Below, piece after piece: positions 27,173 through 37,835 of a DNA stretch of 38,105 nucleotides (its first letter is position 1; the number at the start of each line of letters is the position of its first letter). Location: assembly GCA_016286665.1 (NCBI GenBank), contig JAEETX010000018.1:1-38105 (forward strand), written 5' to 3'. The position numbers and the translations under genes were made by a program. The notes beneath the pieces were generated by a model. It worked only from the letters and a program-made list of their open reading frames with translations, ran no database searches and was not told where the DNA came from. This stretch comes from Oscillospiraceae bacterium (GTDB lineage: Bacteria; Bacillota; Clostridia; Oscillospirales; Oscillospiraceae).

Positions 27173-27856
27173 TCAGCGGCGGAAATGGCCGCATTCCTCC
27201 ATGGAGACGAATTCTTCGCCGGACACGATGATATGGTCCAGCAGCCGGATCTGCACCGCTTCCAGGGCGCTGCGGATCTGCAGGGTGGCCTCCCGGTCCT
27301 CCAGGGAGGGGATGGCCTGCCCCGCGGGGTGGTTGTGGGCCAGGATGATGCCGGTCGCTTTCTCCCGGATGGCGGCCTCCACCAGCCGGCGCACGTTCAT
27401 CGGGGCAAAATCGATGCCGCCCTCGAAAAGCAGGCGGCAGCGCAGCAGCCGCAGCTCATCATCCAGAAAGGCGGCGTAGACCCGCTCCTCGCGGATACCG
27501 TAAAAGCAGGGGATGAACAGTCTGCCCGCCGCCTCCGCGTCGGCCAGCTTCGGCCGCTTCTCCCGCGCGTCCATCAGGTAGCGGCGGTTCATTTCCCGCA
27601 CGAGGCGCAGCAGCAGGGCGGTGCTCTCCCCCACGCCAGCTACCTCCGTCAGTTCGCTCACCTCCGCGTCCAGCACGGCGTGAAAGCTGCCGAAGCGTTC
27701 CAGCAGCCGGTGGGCCAGGGGATTCACGTCGGCGCGGGGGATGGCGTAGGTCAGCAGCAGCTCCAGGGCCTCGTGGTCGGCGAAGCCGTCCAGTCCCTGG
27801 TTCAGATAGCGCTCCTTCAGCCGCGCCCGGTGGCCGCCGTGGATTTCCCCGCTCAT
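27173..27856 (-). CDS. radC: RadC family JAMM-domain protein
   Basis: A 227-residue RadC/YsxB-type protein. An N-terminal helix-hairpin-helix region (about 25-75, with VAGVGESTA) is followed by a JAMM metalloprotease-like domain with H174, H176 and D187 ([14 protein letters not shown]), an intact zinc site. Despite the name, a role in recombination repair was withdrawn; the natural function is uncertain. The start overlaps the mreB stop by four bases. In Firmicutes radC is commonly next to mreB, as here, but the gene order is reversed and mreC/mreD are missing. Confidence 0.93.
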   Translation of the reverse strand: MSGEIHGGHRARLKERYLNQGLDGFADHEALELLLTYAIPRADVNPLAHRLLERFGSFHAVLDAEVSELTEVAGVGESTALLLRLVREMNRRYLMDAREKRPKLADAEAAGRLFIPCFYGIREERVYAAFLDDELRLLRCRLLFEGGIDFAPMNVRRLVEAAIREKATGIILAHNHPAGQAIPSLEDREATLQIRSALEAVQIRLLDHIIVSGEEFVSMEECGHFRR

Positions 27857-28878
27857 GTCAGCTGCTTCCTTCGCATGAGGTTCAGGGGACCGTCCTGCAT
27901 CTCGTCCAGCCGGTTCAGGGCCTGGGACATGCCCGCAATGATGCAGTCCTCCCCGTCGTCGGCCAGCATGACCGGCATGTGGGCATGCTCCTCCAGGGCT
28001 TCCGGCAGGCCGCGGAGACGGCTGACGCCGCCCGTGAGGGTAATGCCGTTATGGCTGATGTCCGCCACCATTTCCGGCGGCGTCTGCTCCAGCACGCTGC
28101 GGATGGCGTCCAGGATCAGGAGGCAGGATTCCTCCAGAGCTTCCGGCATTTCCTCCTCCCGGAGGGTCAGCAGCCGGGGCAGCCCGGTCAGCAGGTCCCG
28201 GCCCCGAACGTCGCAGGTCCGCTCTCCCGAAGCCTTGAGACAGCCGATGCGGACCTTGGCGTCCTCCGCCATGCTCTCGCCGATGAGCACGCCGTGCTTC
28301 CGGCGCACATAACGCACGATGGCGTCCCGCATATCGTCGCCTCCCATGCGGATGCTGGCGGCGCGGCAGACGCCCCCCAGGCTCAGCACGGCGATGTCCG
28401 TGGTGCCGGCGCCGATATCCACCACCATCCGCCCGGCAGCCTCCCGAATGGGCAGATTGGCGCCCAAAGCGGCGGCCAGGGGCGCTTCCATGAGGAAGAC
28501 CTTCCTTGCCCCGGCCTGGAGGCCTGCCTGCACCACCGCCCGCTCCTCCACGGAGCTGATGCTGCCCGGCACGCTGAACAGCAGCCGGGGCTTGACGGTG
28601 CTGAAGGGCAGGATGCTGCGCAGATGCTCCCGCAGGAGCTTCACCGCCATATCGTAGTCGAAGATCACGCCCTGCCGCACGGGCCGGATGGCCGCCAGAT
28701 TGGCCGGGGTCCTGCCCAGCATCTTCAGCGCTTCCTGTCCCACCTGCAGCACGCGGCCGCTGGGCTTTTCCACCGCCACGATCGAGGGCGCGCGCAGTAC
28801 CACGCCCTTGCCCCGCAGGCTCATGCGCAGCGTCGCCGTGCCCAGGTCCACTCCAACGTCACTTCCAAACAGCTTCAT
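27853..28878 (-). CDS. mreB: MreB-like rod-shape actin homologue
   Basis: A 341-residue actin-fold ATPase of MreB length. The phosphate-1 loop reads GVDLGTATLRMSL (residues ~9-21), the phosphate-2 loop MVVDIGAGTTDIAVL (about 160-175) and the adenosine motif ITLTGGVSRLRGLPEAL near residue 290. MreB filaments guide side-wall peptidoglycan synthesis. It is not followed by mreC/mreD; instead it sits between comF and radC inside a repair-gene run, so it may be an accessory paralogue (Mbl/MreBH-like). It is coupled to radC by a four-base overlap and starts 10 bases after comF. Confidence 0.9.
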   Translation of the reverse strand: MKLFGSDVGVDLGTATLRMSLRGKGVVLRAPSIVAVEKPSGRVLQVGQEALKMLGRTPANLAAIRPVRQGVIFDYDMAVKLLREHLRSILPFSTVKPRLLFSVPGSISSVEERAVVQAGLQAGARKVFLMEAPLAAALGANLPIREAAGRMVVDIGAGTTDIAVLSLGGVCRAASIRMGGDDMRDAIVRYVRRKHGVLIGESMAEDAKVRIGCLKASGERTCDVRGRDLLTGLPRLLTLREEEMPEALEESCLLILDAIRSVLEQTPPEMVADISHNGITLTGGVSRLRGLPEALEEHAHMPVMLADDGEDCIIAGMSQALNRLDEMQDGPLNLMRRKQLT

Positions 28879-28888
28879 AGGGTCCTCT

Positions 28889-29530
28889 CTATTTCTTGCA
28901 CAGTGTCGCGCAGACCACTCTGTCCGCCCCGAAGGTCAGCAGCAGGCGGCTGCACTCCCCCAGGGTCGCGCCGGTGGTGATCACATCGTCCACCAGCAGG
29001 ACGCACTTGTCTTTCATCTGTTCCTCCGCGCCCCGGCAAAGGCCGAAGGCCCCGGAGACGGCGGCTCGCCGCCGCTCCTCTCCCCGGATGCGGGACAGGG
29101 GCTTCGTATGCCGCTGTTTTCGCAGCAGCTTCGCCAGGGGAAGCCCCAGCTCCGCCGCCAGCGCCTTTGCCAGCAGACGGCTCTGGGAATAGCCCCGCTT
29201 CCGCAGCCGAAGGAAGCTGAGGGGCACATAGGTGACCAGGTCGGCCTCCGTTTGCAGCTGCTCCCGGACGCACCGGGCCATCAGGCGGCCGAAGCAGCGC
29301 CCGGCGGAGCTCCGGCGGCGGAATTTGAAGCCCAGCAGCCCCTGCCGGGCCAGGTCCCGGTAATACAGGGGCGAAACACAGGCGCTGAAAAAGCTGCCGC
29401 GGGTCACCGCCCGCGTCCCGGTCCAGGGCAGGGCGGCGCGGCAAGCCGGGCAGATATCCTCCGCCGCGTTCTCCAAAAGCTGCCCGCAAAAGGCGCACTT
29501 GGGAGGATAGAGCAGCTGGAAAATCTTCAT
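28889..29530 (-). CDS. comF: ComF family phosphoribosyltransferase-like protein
   Basis: A 213-residue ComF-type protein, needed for DNA uptake in competent bacteria, thought to act at the inner face of the membrane. Four cysteines (C12, C15, C27, C30: CAFC and CPAC) make an N-terminal zinc finger. The C-terminal half carries the PRPP-binding motif VLLVDDVITTGAT. The start at 29530 (MKIFQLLYPPKC) is preferred over an upstream in-frame ATG that would overlap recD2. It begins 5 bases after recD2 ends. Whether this organism is competent is not shown by the window. Confidence 0.9.
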   Translation of the reverse strand: MKIFQLLYPPKCAFCGQLLENAAEDICPACRAALPWTGTRAVTRGSFFSACVSPLYYRDLARQGLLGFKFRRRSSAGRCFGRLMARCVREQLQTEADLVTYVPLSFLRLRKRGYSQSRLLAKALAAELGLPLAKLLRKQRHTKPLSRIRGEERRRAAVSGAFGLCRGAEEQMKDKCVLLVDDVITTGATLGECSRLLLTFGADRVVCATLCKK

Positions 29531-29535
29531 CGTTC

Positions 29536-31760
29536 TCAGGCGTCCGCCGCCGAAAGGCGGGTCTTCAGGCCGCAATAGCGGCGCTGGGTGCGGTTGTTTT
29601 CCACCATCCGCCCGAAAACGGCGTCGTCCCCCACCACGATCAGCAGGCTGCGTGCCCTGGTCACGGCGGTGTAGAGCACCGCCCGGCTCAGGAGAGAGGG
29701 CGCACCGGAACAGAGGGCCAGGATCACCGCCCGGTATTCGCTGCCCTGGGACTTGTGCACCGTCATGGCATAGGCCGGCTCCAGCTCTCCCAGCAGATCG
29801 AAGGCATATTCCGCGCTGCGGTCCTCAAAATCCACGATGAGGCTCTGCCCCGCCGTATCCACGCTGCGGATGCGCCCTACATCCCCGTTGTAGACCCCTG
29901 CGCCGGTCTCGCCGTCCGGTTTTTTCCATAGGAGGTCATAGTTGTTGCGGATCTGCATGACCCGGTCTCCCGTGCGGAAGACCCAGGGCCCGTAGGCCTT
30001 CTCCGCCTTGTCCTCCGCCGGGGGGTTCAGGGCGGCCTGCAGCTCCTTATTCAGATTCACGGTGCCGGTGACGCCCAGCCTCGTGGGGCTCAGCACCTGG
30101 ATCTCCTCGGAGGGGATGCCCATGTTTTTGGGAAGCCGCGTCCCGCACAGCTCCAGGATGGTCTGGAGGGCGTCCTCCCCCTGCTTGCGCCGGAGGAAGA
30201 AGAAATCTCCGGTGTTTTTCCGCAGGTCCGGCATTTCGCCCTGGTTGATAAGGTGGGCCGACACGATGATGCGGCTCTCCTCCGCCTGACGGAAGACCTC
30301 CTGCAGGGCCACCGTGGGCACCGCGCCGGAGCGCAGCAGGTCCTTCAGCAGATTGCCGGGTCCCACGGAGGGCAGCTGGTCCGCGTCTCCCACCAGCACC
30401 AGCCTTGCGCCGGGCTTCATCGCCTGCAGCAGCGCCTGCATGAGGGTGATATCCACCATACTGGCCTCGTCCAGGATCACCGCGTCCGCCGGCAGAGGGT
30501 CGTCCCCATCCTTTTTGAACACCAGCAGTCCAAGCTCCGGATCGTAGCCCGTTTCCAGCAGGCGGTGGACGGTGCTGGCCTCCCGGCGGCAGAGCTCCTG
30601 CATCCGCTTTGCCGCCCGCCCGGTGGGGGCGGCCAGGGAGACCTTGAGACCCATGGCGTCGAACATATGCAGGATGGCCCGGATGGTGGTGGTCTTGCCG
30701 GTACCGGGGCCGCCGGTGAGAGCGAAGACCCCGTACTGCACTGCCTCGGTGACCGCTTTCCGCTGATGCTGCGCCAGGGTGAGGCCCATTTCCGTTTCCG
30801 CCCGGCGCAGGAGCGCTTCCGCCCGTTCGCCGCCGGGGAGCCTGCCCCGCATGGCCAGCAGCCGCGCCGCCACATAGGTCTCCGCCTCGTAGAGCCTGCG
30901 GAGATAGATCGCGTCCAGGCCGACGATCTCCTCACGCACCACCTCTCCCGCCTCCTGCAGGCGGCCGATGGCGTCCCGGCTCTGCTCCGGCGTCACGCCG
31001 ATGAGCTGGCAGACGGCCCCGGCCAGCTTTTCCGCCGGGATGAAGCAGTGGCCGCCGGACGCGTTGTGGTTCAGCTCAAAGAGCACCGCCGCCTCCACCC
31101 GCTCCGGACTGTCACCCTGGAAGCCCAGCTTCAGGGCCAGCCGGTCCGCGTCGGCGAAGGAAGCGCCGTAGTAATCCTCGCAGAGGATATAGGGGTTTGC
31201 GTAGAGCACCTCCAGGGCGTCCGCGCCGTAGCTGCGGTAGAGGCGCACGCCGTAGCTCAGCTTGATGCCGGCGCCCGAGAAGAATTCCAGCAGCCGCCGC
31301 AGGGCGGACTGCTTGCGGTAGGCCTCCCCGATCAGTTTTGCTTTCTTCTCCGGGATGCCCTTGAGGGAAGCCAGCTTTTCCGGCTCCTCCTCCAGGATGC
31401 GCAGGGTGTCGGACCCGAAATGCTCCACGATATTGCGGGCCGTGGCGGGCCCCACCCCTTTCAGGATACCGGAGGCAAGGTAGGCGTAGATGCCCGTCAC
31501 GGAGTCGGGCATGATGCGCTCGATCTCCTCCGCCTTGAACTGGTCCCCGTAGGCGCTGTGGGTGCTCCAGGCGCCCACGGCCGTCAGCTCCTCCCCGGGG
31601 GCGGCGTAGGGCAGAGTGCCCACCAGGGTCACGACGCCGCCCTCGTCCAGCTTCAGGCGGAGAACGGTATAGCCGTTTTCATCATTGGAATAGACGACGC
31701 TGTCCACGCTGCCAGAGATCACCGTCCCGTCCCGGTCTTCGCCGCCGAAACGCAGCTGGC

Positions 31761-31764
<4 letters not shown>
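29536..31764 (-). CDS. recD2: RecD2 (RecD/TraA-like) ATP-dependent DNA helicase
   Basis: A 742-residue 5'-3' superfamily 1B helicase of the RecD2 type, which works without RecBC. An N-terminal OB-like and helix-hairpin-helix region (about 1-200, with [18 protein letters not shown]) precedes the motor: Walker [13 protein letters not shown] near residue 350, motif [11 protein letters not shown], and the C-terminal motif [12 protein letters not shown] near residue 690. RecD2 is linked to replication fork and mismatch repair in Bacillus and to recombination in Deinococcus. Its ATG overlaps the uvrA stop by four bases, so it is coupled to excision repair. Confidence 0.95.
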
Positions 31765-34586
<2,822 letters not shown>

Positions 34587-34631
34587 GCTATGCCTCGCTG
34601 CGTGATGGGATGGAATTTGTGCAAGTGATTT

Positions 34632-34660
34632 ATTATACTCCCAACCATTCCTATTTGCAA
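34632..34660 (-). promoter_or_regulatory. Sigma-A promoter of the uvrA operon
   Basis: On the minus strand, TTGCAA (34655-34660) and a perfect TATAAT (34632-34637) are separated by 17 bases, 45 bases upstream of the uvrA start. Confidence 0.85.
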
Positions 34661-34703
34661 CGGTTTGGGATGAGGAATCCAATGAATTCACGGGAAGCGG
34701 AAA

Positions 34704-34732
34704 GGGGCAGGGGAGGTCTCCTCCCCTGCCGC
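34704..34732 (-). terminator. Terminator after the second anti-sigma gene
   Basis: The arms GGCAGGGGAGG (34706-34716) and CCTCCCCTGCC (34720-34730) form a perfect 11-bp stem; on the minus strand CCTTTCC follows. It closes the sigma/anti-sigma transcript ahead of the uvrA promoter. The T-run is short. Confidence 0.7.
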
Positions 34733-34779
34733 CTGTCTTTGTGCTTGCCGATTGGATTTCCGCCGTTTTGCTTCCGTCC

Positions 34780-35580
34780 TTACGGCGCCTGTTCGATCAA
34801 AAGCGTTCCGTTCGTGAAATTGCTGGCGGAAGCGCTGCCGTACCTCAGTCCGAGGCAGTAGCTTCCCGGCTCCGCGGCTGCAAAGGAAAAGGCGTGGGAC
34901 TGCACGCGTGCCGGGTCGTACTCCTCGGACAGCATAACGCCGTCCCGGATCACATAGAACACCAAAAAGCAGTCGTCATTGCTTGTGAGCGTCAAGTCCA
35001 GACCGTCTCCGGCCTTCAGGTCCCAGCCCTTTTTGTCTGCGCCGCAGAGGATCGCCATGTGGCCGTTTCCCAGAGCAAAATTCGGGACAGAGCCGTCGGC
35101 GCCGATCTCCAATTCCGTAACGCTGTTGGGAATGCCGGGCAGCGTATCGACGTCGACCAGGGCCGTGCTGCTGCGCACGGCGTTATCCTGTGCTTCCCTC
35201 TGCTCCCGTTCATACTTCGCTGCTTCCTCGGCGGTCAATACCATGATCTCATTTCCCTGCTCGTCGAGATAGTGGACCGTCCCATCCGGTTCAACCAGTG
35301 CCCTAACGGTAACGGGAGAGTATTCCTCCAGCATCTGGCTGACGGCCCGCTTGCTCATGCCTCCCGTCAGGGAAAAACCGTTCATTGCAGCGGCTGCATA
35401 TGCCGCCATGCCGAGGACGACCAGCAGCGCGACGACGGCAGCCAGGACGACGATGCGTCTGCCTGCCGGCCTTCTTCTGGCGGGCTTGTTTTCAACTGTC
35501 ATTTTCAGCACCTCCATCTGCACTCTTTCGGAGGCGCGGATATCGTCGAAGGTTTTTTTGTACCGATCAGTTTTCATCAT
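34780..35580 (-). CDS. Putative transmembrane anti-sigma factor
   Basis: A 266-residue single-pass membrane protein. The cytoplasmic N-terminus ([17 protein letters not shown], residues 12-28) resembles the short module of clostridial anti-sigma proteins (DUF4179-like group). Basic residues precede a transmembrane helix at about 42-64, and some 200 residues lie outside the cell. The outer part has no motif I recognise; its C-terminal ~90 residues look like a beta-sandwich ([18 protein letters not shown]). The start at 35580 has GGAGG six bases before the first of two ATG codons, inside the sigma gene, so the genes overlap by 14 bases. The function is inferred from pairing and topology. Confidence 0.65.
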   Translation of the reverse strand: MMKTDRYKKTFDDIRASERVQMEVLKMTVENKPARRRPAGRRIVVLAAVVALLVVLGMAAYAAAAMNGFSLTGGMSKRAVSQMLEEYSPVTVRALVEPDGTVHYLDEQGNEIMVLTAEEAAKYEREQREAQDNAVRSSTALVDVDTLPGIPNSVTELEIGADGSVPNFALGNGHMAILCGADKKGWDLKAGDGLDLTLTSNDDCFLVFYVIRDGVMLSEEYDPARVQSHAFSFAAAEPGSYCLGLRYGSASASNFTNGTLLIEQAP

Positions 35581-36049
35581 CGTTTGCCTCCGAAAGCATG
35601 TTTTTGAGCAGTTTCCTTCCCCGTTCCAATTGGGTGCAAACCGTGGACTGTTTTGATCCGAGCAGCTGCGCGATCTCCGCCGTCGAATATCCTTCGTAAT
35701 AGTGCAAGTAAATGACCATCCGGTATTTTCTCGGCAAGCGCATGACGCTCCGGTAGGTCTCGCTGTTTTCCTCCGAAGAAAAGGACAGCTTTTCGGCGTA
35801 TGCCTCCAGCGGCTCCACCCTTCTCCAACGGGAAGCGAGATCCCGCTTGCACTCATTAATGGTCACCCGGATCAGCCAGTGCCGGATATGCTCCTCAGAA
35901 GCGAACTCCGTCTGCGAACGAAGCAGACGCAGAAAGACCTCCTGCGTGATATCGTCTGCGGCGTCCGGCGATTTCATATAGTTGAGCGCGACGCGGTACA
36001 CGGTGTCCATGTAGGTGCGGGCAACGCGGGTAAACTGCTCTGCTTGCAT
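35567..36049 (-). CDS. ECF-type RNA polymerase sigma factor
   Basis: A 160-residue sigma factor with region 2 (about 10-75: DAADDITQEVFLRLLRS, HIRHWLIRVTINECKRD) and region 4 (about 105-155: LHYYEGYSTAEIAQLLG and STVCTQLERGRKLLK), without region 3, as in ECF factors such as the SigV/SigW groups. The start at 36049 has CGGAG nine bases upstream; a longer in-frame reading crosses a palindrome and is unlikely. It overlaps its anti-sigma partner by 14 bases. A 16-bp palindrome lies 12 bases upstream of the start. Confidence 0.92.
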   Translation of the reverse strand: MQAEQFTRVARTYMDTVYRVALNYMKSPDAADDITQEVFLRLLRSQTEFASEEHIRHWLIRVTINECKRDLASRWRRVEPLEAYAEKLSFSSEENSETYRSVMRLPRKYRMVIYLHYYEGYSTAEIAQLLGSKQSTVCTQLERGRKLLKNMLSEANDDEN

Positions 36050-36060
36050 CGTTCTTCTCC

Positions 36061-36076
36061 GTGAAAAGCTTTTCAC
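36061..36076. promoter_or_regulatory. Perfect 16-bp palindrome before the ECF sigma gene
   Basis: GTGAAAAGCTTTTCAC is completely self-complementary and abuts the ribosome binding site of the sigma gene. It may be an operator for a dimeric regulator or a leader hairpin that hides the translation start. A -10-like TATTAT lies just upstream on the minus strand without a convincing -35. Confidence 0.45.
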
Positions 36077-36158
36077 CCATAATACCATTCCAGGGCCGGA
36101 ATTATCTCAGCAGTCATGAAAAAGGGCGGCTGCATTCGGGCATACTCTGTAAAGAAGT

Positions 36159-36196
36159 GAAAAGAGGTGCAAGTCTTGCGGCTCACACCTCTTTTC
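36159..36196 (-). terminator. Terminator downstream of the GNAT gene
   Basis: The arms GAAAAGAGGTG (36159-36169) and CACCTCTTTTC (36186-36196) form an 11-bp stem with U-rich sides; the loop holds a small GCAAG/CTTGC hairpin. It stops minus-strand transcription from the acetyltransferase before the sigma gene. Confidence 0.7.
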
Positions 36197-36262
36197 CTAT
36201 TACGCTGCTCTTTTCGACAAGGACAAACAGAAAGCGGTATGCTTCACCGCTTGATCGAAATG

Positions 36263-36841
36263 CTATCTTCTGCGCCCTTCTCTGTGAAAAAAGTATCCGA
36301 GGTTGATTCTGACCTCTCTGCGGCCGATATCATTGTTCGTATAGCAGCAAGTATCAAAACCAATCAGTTCAAAACCCTGATGAAGATAGAATCCGATTGC
36401 ATTTATATTGCAGGATTGTGTCTCCAGAATAACAGCACGCCTTTTCTGCCCGAGAGCAATCTCCTTTGCTTTATCCATCAACCTCTTTCCGATGCCTTTC
36501 CCTCGCAGCGCATCGCACACCCACAGTTCTGTAACCATGAGCCTGTTTGACCATTCCTCAGGACATACTTCAATACAAGCCAGCATTTCACCGGCTTCAC
36601 TCACGATACCATATGCTTCTGCTCCTTCCCAGTGATCCTGGTACAGCGAATCGGGGAAATCATATTCCTCCGGTGTATGAACGATCTCCTTTTCTGCCGG
36701 TTTTCTGACAATGGAGATCGTGCATCCTTCACGATGAAATGGGCTCAGCTCAAAGTCATAATAACTGTCGCTTCTGGTGGTCAAGGGTATGGCGGTTCCT
36801 TTCCACCGTTCTTTTGGTAAAGCGACTATCTCATAATGCAT
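36263..36841 (-). CDS. GNAT family N-acetyltransferase
   Basis: A 192-residue acetyltransferase that transfers an acetyl group from acetyl-CoA to an amine. The acetyl-CoA loop is RGKGIGKR (residues 113-120) after the beta-strand LMVTELWVC, followed by ILETQSCNINAIGFYLHQGF, a pattern shared with streptothricin acetyltransferases. The substrate is not certain; antibiotic acetylation is only one option. GGAGGAAAG precedes the ATG, and a strong promoter (36880-36908) and terminator make it a single-gene unit. It is visibly richer in A/T than its neighbours, which suggests acquisition by transfer. Confidence 0.88.
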   Translation of the reverse strand: MHYEIVALPKERWKGTAIPLTTRSDSYYDFELSPFHREGCTISIVRKPAEKEIVHTPEEYDFPDSLYQDHWEGAEAYGIVSEAGEMLACIEVCPEEWSNRLMVTELWVCDALRGKGIGKRLMDKAKEIALGQKRRAVILETQSCNINAIGFYLHQGFELIGFDTCCYTNNDIGRREVRINLGYFFHREGRRR

Positions 36842-36879
36842 ATTCTGCTTTCCTCCGCAAATTCCCGTTTGTCGCTCCG

Positions 36880-36908
36880 ATTATACTGACGTTTCTCTGC
36901 ACAGTCAA
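36880..36908 (-). promoter_or_regulatory. Sigma-A promoter of the GNAT gene
   Basis: On the minus strand, TTGACT (36903-36908) and a perfect TATAAT (36880-36885) are separated by 17 bases, about 39 bases upstream of the start codon. Confidence 0.88.
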
Positions 36909-36926
36909 TCCATGGTGAAAGAGTAT

Positions 36927-36972
36927 AACCCACTAGGACGCTTTGGCCTGCGTCAAAGCGTCCTAGTGGGTT
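36927..36972. repeat. 19-bp perfect inverted repeat
   Basis: AACCCACTAGGACGCTTTG (36927-36945) pairs without mismatch with 36954-36972 around the loop GCCTGCGT. It has no T-run on either side, so it is not a standard terminator. It lies between the GNAT promoter and the rRNA operon end. Confidence 0.75.
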
Positions 36973-37015
36973 GCCATTCGTCCTGTGAGACTTCTTTACG
37001 CGGTATCTCCCTTTT

Positions 37016-37051
37016 GCAGCCGCTGTTTTATGTTGGCATCGTGCTGTCTTC
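37016..37051 (-). pseudogene. Fragment of the 5S 3' end and terminator
   Basis: This 36-base segment matches 37220-37256 (one arm of the 5S terminator plus the last ~20 bases of 5S) with about four differences. It keeps the same orientation as the functional 5S gene 180 bases away. It looks like the remnant of a second rRNA operon end. Confidence 0.6.
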
Positions 37052-37173
37052 GCGTCGGAGCAGGCTCCGCTCGCTCCGTTCCCGCGGCTGCCGTAAGCGC
37101 CGCGAAAGCTGCATATCGCTTACCTGCTCTTCCTTTTCCAATCGAAGCTGCCGCTTCGATTGGAGCCTGCCTG
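37048..37173 (+). repeat. Spacer repeat R1, outside the rRNA operon
   Basis: This is the most divergent of four related blocks. Shared parts are CTCGCTCCGTT, CCGCGGCTGCCG, CCGCGAAAGCTGCATATCGCTT and the closing hairpin CCAATCGAAGC/GCTTCGATTGG (11 bp). It lies between two 5S fragments, not between RNA genes. Stretches of open frame through it are repeat artefacts. Confidence 0.6.
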
Positions 37174-37194
37174 AAAATACTTGTCCGGCGGCGG
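37173..37194 (+). pseudogene. Internal 5S fragment in inverted orientation
   Basis: GAAAATACTTGTC followed by GGCG and CGG copies 22 bases of the 5S interior with two differences, but on the plus strand, opposite to the functional 5S gene. Confidence 0.55.
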
Positions 37195-37195
37195 G

Positions 37196-37234
37196 TATAA
37201 AAAGACAGCGGCTGCATTCGCAGTCGCTGTCTTT
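37196..37234 (-). terminator. Terminator of the rRNA operon
   Basis: The arms AAAGACAGCGGCTG (37201-37214) and CAGTCGCTGTCTTT (37221-37234) pair with one mismatch; on the minus strand TTTTTATA follows. It lies two bases beyond the 5S 3' end. Confidence 0.9.
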
Positions 37235-37236
37235 GT

Positions 37237-37352
<116 letters not shown>

Positions 37353-37353
37353 T

Positions 37354-37515
37354 TCGTCGTCGCAAACTTCGCTCACTCCGTTTCCGCGGTTACCGTAAGG
37401 GCCGCGAAAACTGCGTATCGCTTCGTTGCTCCTCCTCTCCGAACCGAACCCGCTTCGCTGGGCTTCGCTTCGGTGTGGTTCCTCCTCCCCAAAATGAAAA
37501 CTTCGTTTCATTTTG
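37354..37515 (+). repeat. Spacer repeat R2, between tRNA-Glu and 5S
   Basis: It fills the tRNA-Glu/5S spacer. It has CACTCCGTTTCCGCGG, CCGCGAAAACTGCGTATCGC, GCTCCTCCTCTCC, an extra hairpin with the loop CCCGCTTCGCTGGG (37449-37462), and the closing hairpin CCAAAATGAAA/TTTCATTTTGG. It is transcribed in the opposite sense as part of the rRNA precursor. Confidence 0.65.
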
Positions 37516-37526
37516 GCAAAGGATAA

Positions 37527-37601
37527 TGGTGACCCGTGCGGGAATCGAACCCACGTTTGGGGCGTGAGAGGCCCCCGTCTTAACCTCTTGACCAACGGGC
37601 C
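37527..37601 (-). tRNA. tRNA-Glu (CTC)
   Basis: A 75-nucleotide cloverleaf on the minus strand with encoded CCA. The acceptor GGCCCGT pairs with ACGGGTC (one G-U). The anticodon stem GGGGC/GCCCC encloses CTCTCAC, giving anticodon CTC. The T arm has GGTTCGATTCC. It decodes GAG. Confidence 0.95.
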
Positions 37602-37602
37602 A

Positions 37603-37722
37603 TCGTCGTCGGAGCACACTGCGCTCATTCCGTTTCCGCGTCCTGCCTTGCGGCCTTCCGCGAAAACTGCATATCGCTTCGTGGCTCCTCCTCTTCGAAA
37701 TGAAACTTCCGTTTCATTTCGA
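37603..37722 (+). repeat. Spacer repeat R3, between tRNA-Lys and tRNA-Glu
   Basis: It fills the space between the tRNAs with CTCATTCCGTTTCCGCG, CCGCGAAAACTGCATATCGC, TTCGTGGCTCCTCCTC and the closing hairpin TCGAAATGAAAC/GTTTCATTTCGA (12 bp). On the transcribed strand the first hairpin contains GCC-GCAA-GGC, a GNRA-type loop. Confidence 0.65.
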
Positions 37723-37758
37723 GATGCGTGGGATTGCTTTGGGTTTGGCCTTTCGGCC

Positions 37759-37834
37759 TGGTACACCATCAGGGACTCGAACCCTGGACACCCTGATTAA
37801 GAGTCAGGTGCTCTACCAACTGAGCTAATGGTGC
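37759..37834 (-). tRNA. tRNA-Lys (CTT)
   Basis: A 76-nucleotide cloverleaf on the minus strand with encoded CCA. The acceptor GCACCAT pairs with ATGGTGT. The anticodon loop CTCTTAA within CCTGA/TCAGG gives CTT. The D arm has AGCTCAGTTGGTAGAGC and the T arm GGTTCGAGTCC. It decodes AAG. Confidence 0.96.
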
Positions 37835-37835
37835 T

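Noticed and set aside
34587..34700. LexA-type SOS box upstream of uvrA
   Set aside because: I looked for GAAC-N4-GTTC and close variants on both strands in the promoter region and found none. Regulation by damage is not supported by sequence here.
37603..37722. An AGGAGG followed by ATG on the transcribed strand of spacer repeat R3, suggesting a tiny peptide
   Set aside because: The ATG is not kept in R2 (ACG) or R4 (ATC-derived sequence), so the peptide is not conserved, and the AGGAGG is part of the repeat core.
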